Of a DNA stretch of 18,517 nucleotides, positions 14,471-18,517 are shown piece after piece (position 1 is the first letter of the stretch; the number at the start of each line of letters is the position of its first letter). The DNA lies in assembly GCA_031259875.1 (NCBI GenBank), contig JAIRKW010000158.1, forward strand, positions 1-18,517, given 5' to 3'. This stretch comes from Campylobacteraceae bacterium. Lineage in GTDB: Bacteria > Campylobacterota > Campylobacteria > Campylobacterales > Campylobacteraceae. A program made the translations under genes and the position numbers. Under the pieces are notes generated by a model. The model was not told the DNA's origin and made no database searches. It was given only the letters and a program-made list of their open reading frames with translations.

Positions 14471-15133
14471 TTATAGCTTTAAAAGTCTTGCTGCTCTTAA
14501 AAATCTATTTAGTCCTGCTTTTGCTTTTGTGTCTATATCATAAGTAAGAAGCTTTAGATACTCTTTAATGTTCTCTTTTGAAATGCTGCGTTTTTGTGCG
14601 TAATCTTCTAAAATATACTGTGGGATAAAAATCTTTTGCTTTTTGAATTTATCGGCTATATTTTTGAAAAAATCGTAATGGCTGTTAGTGCTCAGTCTTG
14701 CAAAAACAAACGGCAAATGCTCTTGTTTGTACCATGCCATGCCCATATCTATATATTCGTTTGGGTTTTTCAAATATAATTTTAAAGCATTATCGCCTAT
14801 CGTAACTTTACCCTCAATGCCAAGCACTTTGGCAAGAGCGTTTGATGTTGCAGAGTGTGGGTCTATCATATAAGTGCCCTTTTTGATAATAACACTTTTA
14901 ACTGCCTTTTTTGCTACAATACCGGAATTTATAGTGCGAAGAGATTTGTGAGTGCTTGCGATACTTGAGATGTATGCAGCGTTGATTCGGCGTTTTTTCA
15001 ATCCTTCATTTAATTTGGCAGGGTAATCTTTTTTATAAGCTATAGACTGTTTAAAAGAGTTTGGAAGCGGTGATTTTTTTAAAAATATATGAAACGGAAG
15101 CATATTTATATAGTCAATTTTTCCAAATATCAA
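14471..15133 (-). CDS. mqnA: Chorismate dehydratase MqnA (futalosine menaquinone pathway)
   Basis: A 220-residue protein of the MqnA/MqnD substrate-binding-like fold. MqnA dehydrates chorismate to 3-enolpyruvylbenzoate, the first step of menaquinone synthesis by the futalosine route used by Campylobacterota. The opening FGKIDYINMLPFHIFLKK and the following AAYISSIAST segment fit MqnA, and IDPHSATSNALAKVL fits the ligand-binding middle. The start is TTG at 15133, placed seven bases after GAGGA. An upstream in-frame TTG at 15160 is rejected because the -10 box lies at 15162-15167, so the transcript would start at or just after it. It is shorter than many MqnA proteins, but I see no internal break. 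Confidence 0.82.
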   Translation of the reverse strand: MIFGKIDYINMLPFHIFLKKSPLPNSFKQSIAYKKDYPAKLNEGLKKRRINAAYISSIASTHKSLRTINSGIVAKKAVKSVIIKKGTYMIDPHSATSNALAKVLGIEGKVTIGDNALKLYLKNPNEYIDMGMAWYKQEHLPFVFARLSTNSHYDFFKNIADKFKKQKIFIPQYILEDYAQKRSISKENIKEYLKLLTYDIDTKAKAGLNRFLRAARLLKL

Positions 15134-15161
15134 GCTGAAATCCTCATAAATAAAATGCAAT

Positions 15162-15167
15162 ATTATA
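15162..15167 (-). promoter_or_regulatory. Candidate -10 box for mqnA
   Basis: TATAAT on the minus strand, 28 bases before the chosen TTG start at 15133. The predicted transcript start near 15155 contains GAGGA and supports the shorter mqnA reading frame. Confidence 0.55.
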
Positions 15168-15238
15168 CCGATTAGGGCTAAAAATTTGATTTAAAACACA
15201 TATATATGGAACTCAACTATTCTAAATAATATTTATGG

Positions 15239-15244
15239 TAAAAT
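15239..15244 (+). promoter_or_regulatory. Candidate -10 box for the slyD operon
   Basis: TAAAAT, 31 bases upstream of the slyD ATG. The short leader contains AGGAG (15266-15270), five bases before the start. Confidence 0.45.
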
Positions 15245-15275
15245 CCAACGCTTATATTAAAAAATAGGAGATTTA

Positions 15276-15827
15276 ATGACAGCCGTAGAAAATCAGGTTG
15301 TATCAATGTTTTATGAATTAAAAGATGTGGATGGAAACTTACTTGACTCAAATATGGATAGTACGCCTCTTTCATTTATTATGGGTAAAAATCAAATTAT
15401 TCATGGACTTGAACGAGAGATAGCCAATTTAAAGCAGGGCGATAGTTCCGATATAATGGTAACCGCGGCAGACGCTTACGGTGCGTACAATGAACAAGCT
15501 GTTCAGACACTTCCTTTAGAGCAGTTTGCCGGAATTAAACTATCCAACGGAATGACTCTTTACGGTCAGGGCGAAGACGGCAATACCGTTCAAGCAATTG
15601 TCAAAGAGTTTAACGAGCAGGAAGTTACGATTGATTTTAACCATCCGTTAGCCGGAAAAGACCTCTATTTTAAAGTTGAGATAGCTGAAATTAGAGATGC
15701 TACAGAAGATGAGTTAAAAGAGGGATTTGTTGCAGGCGCACACAGATGTTCTTGCGGTGATTATGATGACGATGAATGCTGCGGCGGACACCATCACGAA
15801 GACGGCGATTGTTGTGGTAAACACTAA
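15276..15827 (+). CDS. slyD: FKBP-type peptidyl-prolyl isomerase SlyD
   Basis: A 183-residue cytoplasmic isomerase and metallochaperone. Residues 1-70 and 125-150 make the FKBP domain (DGNLLDSN, PLSFIMGKNQIIHGLE), with the insert-in-flap chaperone domain between (about 70-125, starting DAYGAYNEQAVQTLP). The tail from His156 is a metal-binding end rich in Cys and His (six Cys and five His in the last 28 residues, including a HHH run and two CC pairs). It fits nickel delivery to hydrogenase or urease as known for SlyD. A clear Shine-Dalgarno sequence precedes the ATG. The end of the tail overlaps the start of the next gene by 14 bases. It opens the slyD-to-ttcA-like operon. Confidence 0.95.
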   Translation: MTAVENQVVSMFYELKDVDGNLLDSNMDSTPLSFIMGKNQIIHGLEREIANLKQGDSSDIMVTAADAYGAYNEQAVQTLPLEQFAGIKLSNGMTLYGQGEDGNTVQAIVKEFNEQEVTIDFNHPLAGKDLYFKVEIAEIRDATEDELKEGFVAGAHRCSCGDYDDDECCGGHHHEDGDCCGKH

Positions 15828-16593
15828 TTTTATAGCCCAATCCCGCGCCGCGAAAGAAGCAGGAAGGCTTGCCAACCTTCTGAGAAATCTCAATCTAAAC
15901 ACTCTTATTATTGGCGAAAAAGGGGTGGGCAAGTTAACTTTAGCGTCAAATATCGTGGACGCAAATATTGTGGATGGTTCCGATTTGAACATGGTTTTAA
16001 ATGCCATCAGTTCAAATTCGGTATTGATTATCCGCAATTTTCATAAGATAAGTAACTATATTATTTTAAAAGAGACTCTCTCAAAAGAGCCGACACGTAT
16101 TATTGCAACCGCTTCAAAGAAGATTAATGAGAGTGTAGCAGATACGTTCTTTGGACTTAAAATATCCATACCGCCGCTTAGCGAAAGACCTGAAGATGTA
16201 CAGCCTCTGGCGCAAAAGTTTTTGCAGGAAGCAAAAGAGCTTTTTATGCATGAAAGCGGCGAAATGGATATGGATTTAACAAATATCGCTCTGAATTTAA
16301 GCAAAAACGCTTACTCTTTGAGACGTTCGGTTTATATTGCTTTTATTACAGCGCAATTTGAAGAAGATGATATCTTGGTTATTTTAGAAAAATTTTTATC
16401 GTCAAAGCTTGGCAGCGGAGACGACTATCGAAAACTTTTACACTTGTTTGACGTGCCTATGATAAGAGCAGGCGAGCGAAGATTCGGTTCACAGCTTGCA
16501 ATGTCAAAAAATTTCGGCTTAAACAGAAATACTCTGCGCAAAAAAATATCCGAATTACACCATTTTTTTGAAAACGACAAACATAAATCTTAA
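15814..16593 (+). CDS. Degenerate AAA+ (NtrC-like) domain with Fis-type DNA-binding end
   Basis: A 259-residue protein that looks like a cut-down sigma-54 activator. The N-terminal half has a P-loop-like GEKGVGKL (34-41) in which the Ser/Thr after Lys is Leu. The Walker B position reads VLIIRNF (70-76) with no Asp-Glu pair. The arginine-finger region PPLSERPEDVQPLAQKFL (120-137) is recognisable. I see no GAFTGA loop and no receiver. The end (about 222-252, FGSQLAMSKNFGLNRNTLRKKISEL) is a Fis-type helix-turn-helix. It should bind DNA but probably neither hydrolyses ATP nor contacts sigma-54. The start is taken as GTG at 15814 with weak ribosome-binding sequence; the frame is open further upstream inside slyD. 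It sits between slyD and fabD. Confidence 0.7.
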   Translation: MVNTNFIAQSRAAKEAGRLANLLRNLNLNTLIIGEKGVGKLTLASNIVDANIVDGSDLNMVLNAISSNSVLIIRNFHKISNYIILKETLSKEPTRIIATASKKINESVADTFFGLKISIPPLSERPEDVQPLAQKFLQEAKELFMHESGEMDMDLTNIALNLSKNAYSLRRSVYIAFITAQFEEDDILVILEKFLSSKLGSGDDYRKLLHLFDVPMIRAGERRFGSQLAMSKNFGLNRNTLRKKISELHHFFENDKHKS

Positions 16594-16612
16594 AACTTCA
16601 GGATAAAAAATT

Positions 16613-17536
16613 ATGTCAAAAAACATAGCATTTATTTTCCCCGGACAAGGTTCGCAAACAGTTGGAATGGGGAAAGATTTTTACGAAAAAAGTCCTCTTG
16701 CACAGGATATTTTCAAAAAAGCTTCAAAGAGACTTAACATTGATATGCAATCTCTTTTGTTTGAAGAGAATGAAAACCTAAATGAAACCCAGTTTGCACA
16801 GCCTGCCATACTATTGGTAAGCGCTGTGGCGTTGAAATTATTCCAAGAAAATATACAAATCACGCCAACATTTGCGCTTGGACACTCTCTTGGTGAAATA
16901 ACTTCGTTGATTAGTGTGGGCGCACTTGATATATATGATGCGTTAGAACTTGTAAGAGAGCGCGGACTTTTGATGAAAAAGGCGTGCGAAGGCAAAAATG
17001 CGGGAATGATGGTGATAGTCGGACTTGATGATGAAAAAAGCGAAAATCTCTGCAAAGAAGCAAGAGATGAAGGAAAGCAAATCTGGGCGGCAAACTATAA
17101 CGGTGACGGACAGATTGTTATAGCAGGACTAAAAGACGACCTTAACTCATATGCCGATAAATTTAAAGCAGCAGGCGCAAAAAGAGCTCTGCTTTTACCA
17201 ATGTCAGTAGCAAGCCACTGTCCTATTTTATCAAGCGCACAAGCGCCTCTTCGTGAAAAATTGGAAACTTTTATCAAAGATGATTTTAAGGCCGATGTCA
17301 TCTCAAATATAGACGCTAAACCTTATGGCAGTAAAAAAGAGGCTGTAGAGAAGCTTGAAAGACAGCTTGTATCGCCTGTTTTGTATAAGCAATCTATAAG
17401 AGGGCAAAAAACAGATATTTTTATAGAATTCGGCGGCTCGGTATTAAAAGGCTTAAACAAAAGATTAAGCGACGCGCCGACATTTAGCATAACAGATATG
17501 GCAGCACTTGAAGAAGTATTGGGACAGGTGAAATGA
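16613..17536 (+). CDS. fabD: Malonyl-CoA:ACP S-malonyltransferase
   Basis: A 307-residue cytoplasmic transferase moving malonyl from CoA to acyl carrier protein, using the malonyl-CoA made by acetyl-CoA carboxylase (accB and accC are also in the window). FPGQGSQTVGMG (9-20) forms the oxyanion region, the nucleophile is Ser92 in GHSLGE, Arg117 binds the malonyl carboxylate, and His202 in ASHCPIL completes the catalytic pair. The ATG at 16613 follows AGGA by nine bases. It starts 19 bp after the AAA+/Fis gene and overlaps mtnN by four bases. It is full length and unremarkable. Confidence 0.97.
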   Translation: MSKNIAFIFPGQGSQTVGMGKDFYEKSPLAQDIFKKASKRLNIDMQSLLFEENENLNETQFAQPAILLVSAVALKLFQENIQITPTFALGHSLGEITSLISVGALDIYDALELVRERGLLMKKACEGKNAGMMVIVGLDDEKSENLCKEARDEGKQIWAANYNGDGQIVIAGLKDDLNSYADKFKAAGAKRALLLPMSVASHCPILSSAQAPLREKLETFIKDDFKADVISNIDAKPYGSKKEAVEKLERQLVSPVLYKQSIRGQKTDIFIEFGGSVLKGLNKRLSDAPTFSITDMAALEEVLGQVK

Positions 17537-18222
17537 AAATAGCTATAATGGGAGCGATGATTGAGGAGATAACTCCGCTTTTAGAAAGATTTGAAACGTA
17601 TGAGACGGTAGAGTTTGCCAAAAATAAGTTTTACACTCTCAAATATAAAGGCATTGACGTAATTATAGCTTACAGTAAAATCGGTAAAGTAAACGCGGCT
17701 TTGACAGCATCTATTTTGATAAACAAATTTGGTGCGCAAAAACTGCTCTTTTCAGGCGTCGCGGGAGCTGTAGATGAAACGCTTCATATAGGCGACCTCA
17801 TAGCGGCGGACTCCTTGGCGCAGCACGACCTTGATATAACGGTATTCGGACACCCTTACGGTTTTGTGCCTGAAAGTCAAGTATTTATAAAAAGTGATGA
17901 AGAATTGCTGCAAATTGCTCATGAAACTGCGCGTTCTCTTAATCTCGCGCTGAAAAACGGCATTATCGCTACGGGCGACCAGTTCATCTGCGACAGTGCG
18001 AAAAAAGAGTGGATAAAACAGACTTTTAATGCAAACGCTATAGAGATGGAAGGAGCGGGCGTAGCTTTTGTGTGCGACGCGCTTAATATCCCCTTTTTTA
18101 TCCTTCGCGCGATAAGCGATGCGGCCGATGCTAAAGCCGGATTTGATTTTGATGAATTTTTGCAAAGTAGTTCAAAAATAAGCGCTGATTTTATCATCGC
18201 TATGCTTGATAGGATAGTTTAA
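17533..18222 (+). CDS. mtnN: MTA/SAH (and probably aminodeoxyfutalosine) nucleosidase
   Basis: A 229-residue nucleosidase removing adenine from 5'-methylthioadenosine and S-adenosylhomocysteine. The catalytic residues are visible: Glu12 in AMIEE, Glu173 in EMEGAG and Asp196 in ISDAAD, with the FSGVAGA loop at 73-79. In Campylobacter and Helicobacter the same enzyme also hydrolyses 6-amino-6-deoxyfutalosine in menaquinone synthesis. The presence of mqnA nearby makes that second role likely here (inference). Its start overlaps the fabD stop (ATGA), so the two are translationally coupled. It is annotated pfs in C. jejuni next to fabD. Confidence 0.95.
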   Translation: MKIAIMGAMIEEITPLLERFETYETVEFAKNKFYTLKYKGIDVIIAYSKIGKVNAALTASILINKFGAQKLLFSGVAGAVDETLHIGDLIAADSLAQHDLDITVFGHPYGFVPESQVFIKSDEELLQIAHETARSLNLALKNGIIATGDQFICDSAKKEWIKQTFNANAIEMEGAGVAFVCDALNIPFFILRAISDAADAKAGFDFDEFLQSSSKISADFIIAMLDRIV

Positions 18223-18223
18223 T

Positions 18224-18517
18224 ATGGAAGAGATAAATATAAGTAAATCAATCCTGCGTTCACTTGGCAGGGCAAATGCAAAATACTCCCTTATCACAGA
18301 GGGCGACAAAGTACTTCTAGGACTTAGCGGCGGTAAAGATTCGCTCTCTTTGGCTCATGCCCTTAAGCATATGCAAAAAGTTGCGCCATTTAAGTTTGAG
18401 TTTGAGGCTGTAACGGTAACTTACGGTATGGGCGAAGATTTAAATGTTTTGCATAAACACTGCGAGCAGTATGATATAAAACATACAATAATAGACACGT
18501 CAATCTTTGAGCTGGCA
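18224..18517 (+). CDS. TtcA-like PP-loop ATPase, N-terminal part
   Basis: The first 98 codons of a gene that runs off the window. The nucleotide-binding motif LGLSGGKDSLSLAHAL (about 32-47) is the PP-loop of the TtcA/TilS/ThiI family of adenylating tRNA-modification enzymes. The start (NISKSILRSLGRANAKYSLI) and the VTVTYGMGEDLNVLHKHCEQ stretch resemble TtcA, which makes 2-thiocytidine at tRNA position 32. The ATG at 18224 follows AGGAT by eight bases and begins two bases after the mtnN stop, so it belongs to the same operon. TilS is less likely because the N-terminal extension before the motif fits TtcA-type proteins. The cysteine ligands that would prove TtcA lie outside the window. Confidence 0.8.
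   Translation, partial: MEEINISKSILRSLGRANAKYSLITEGDKVLLGLSGGKDSLSLAHALKHMQKVAPFKFEFEAVTVTYGMGEDLNVLHKHCEQYDIKHTIIDTSIFELA

Noticed and set aside
15134..15160. Upstream TTG start of mqnA at 15160
   Set aside because: The -10 box at 15162-15167 places the transcript start at or after this codon; GAGGA lies inside the extension and serves the TTG at 15133.
15727..15813. Upstream start for the AAA+/Fis gene inside slyD
   Set aside because: Translation gives low-complexity sequence that is the shadow of the SlyD Cys/His tail; family-like sequence begins only at about 15814.
15814..16593. Functional sigma-54 activator
   Set aside because: Walker A and B are degenerate, and no GAFTGA loop or receiver domain is present.
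17752..18197. Minus-strand open frames within mtnN
   Set aside because: Antisense shadows of a conserved gene with full catalytic residues.
1..18517. CRISPR array, insertion sequence, prophage, tRNA or rRNA
   Set aside because: I saw no regularly spaced repeats, terminal inverted repeats with a transposase, phage genes, cloverleaf-like or rRNA-like sequence.

Overview
The window is an AT-rich, tightly packed stretch of housekeeping chromosome from a member of the Campylobacterota (former Epsilonproteobacteria), most probably a free-living Sulfurimonas/Sulfuricurvum-like lineage. The call rests on marker genes: a fused ispDF, an HP1021/CemR-type orphan regulator directly after ispDF, a long (403 aa) DapD, menaquinone genes of the futalosine route (mqnA and an MTAN-type nucleosidase), and gene order that matches three blocks I recall from Campylobacter jejuni. 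The exact genus is not provable from the sequence alone. I see no tRNA, rRNA, CRISPR array, insertion sequence, phage or integrase, so this reads as core genome.

Layout. Bases 1-146 hold only a bulged hairpin. mrp-dapD read leftwards (1374-2471, 147-1358). From a shared 190-bp divergent promoter region an operon runs right: ispDF, the pseudo-receiver regulator, an ATP-sulfurylase-like protein and pgpA (2663-5993), with a 20-bp overlap at each of the first two junctions. After a 182-bp convergent gap come an IMPACT/YigZ protein (minus) and pgi (plus), divergent from each other. dcd (minus) and accB-accC (plus) diverge from a symmetrical pair of -10 boxes. A SurA-like periplasmic chaperone (minus), with a clear intrinsic terminator, diverges from gltX-malic enzyme (plus). 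After a convergent gap containing an 11-bp inverted repeat comes mqnA (minus). The last operon reads right: slyD, a degenerate AAA+/Fis protein, fabD, mtnN and the start of a TtcA-like ATPase cut by the window edge.

How the genes fit together. Envelope and lipid supply are well represented: accB, accC and fabD for fatty acids, pgpA for phosphatidylglycerol, ispDF for isoprenoids, dapD for diaminopimelate/lysine, and a periplasmic chaperone. Menaquinone needs isoprenoid chains (ispDF), the MqnA entry step and, in this phylum, the MTAN nucleosidase. Central carbon metabolism is represented by pgi and malic enzyme. Cofactor and tRNA roles are covered by mrp, slyD, gltX and the TtcA-like gene.

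The items most worth a second look are the ATP-sulfurylase-like protein that lacks the residues needed to bind sulfate, the short AAA+/Fis protein with both Walker motifs broken, the phosphoacceptor-less regulator, the low-complexity insertion inside the parvulin region of the SurA-like chaperone, and the mirror-image dcd/accB promoter. I did not find a defence system or another wholly new multi-gene system.
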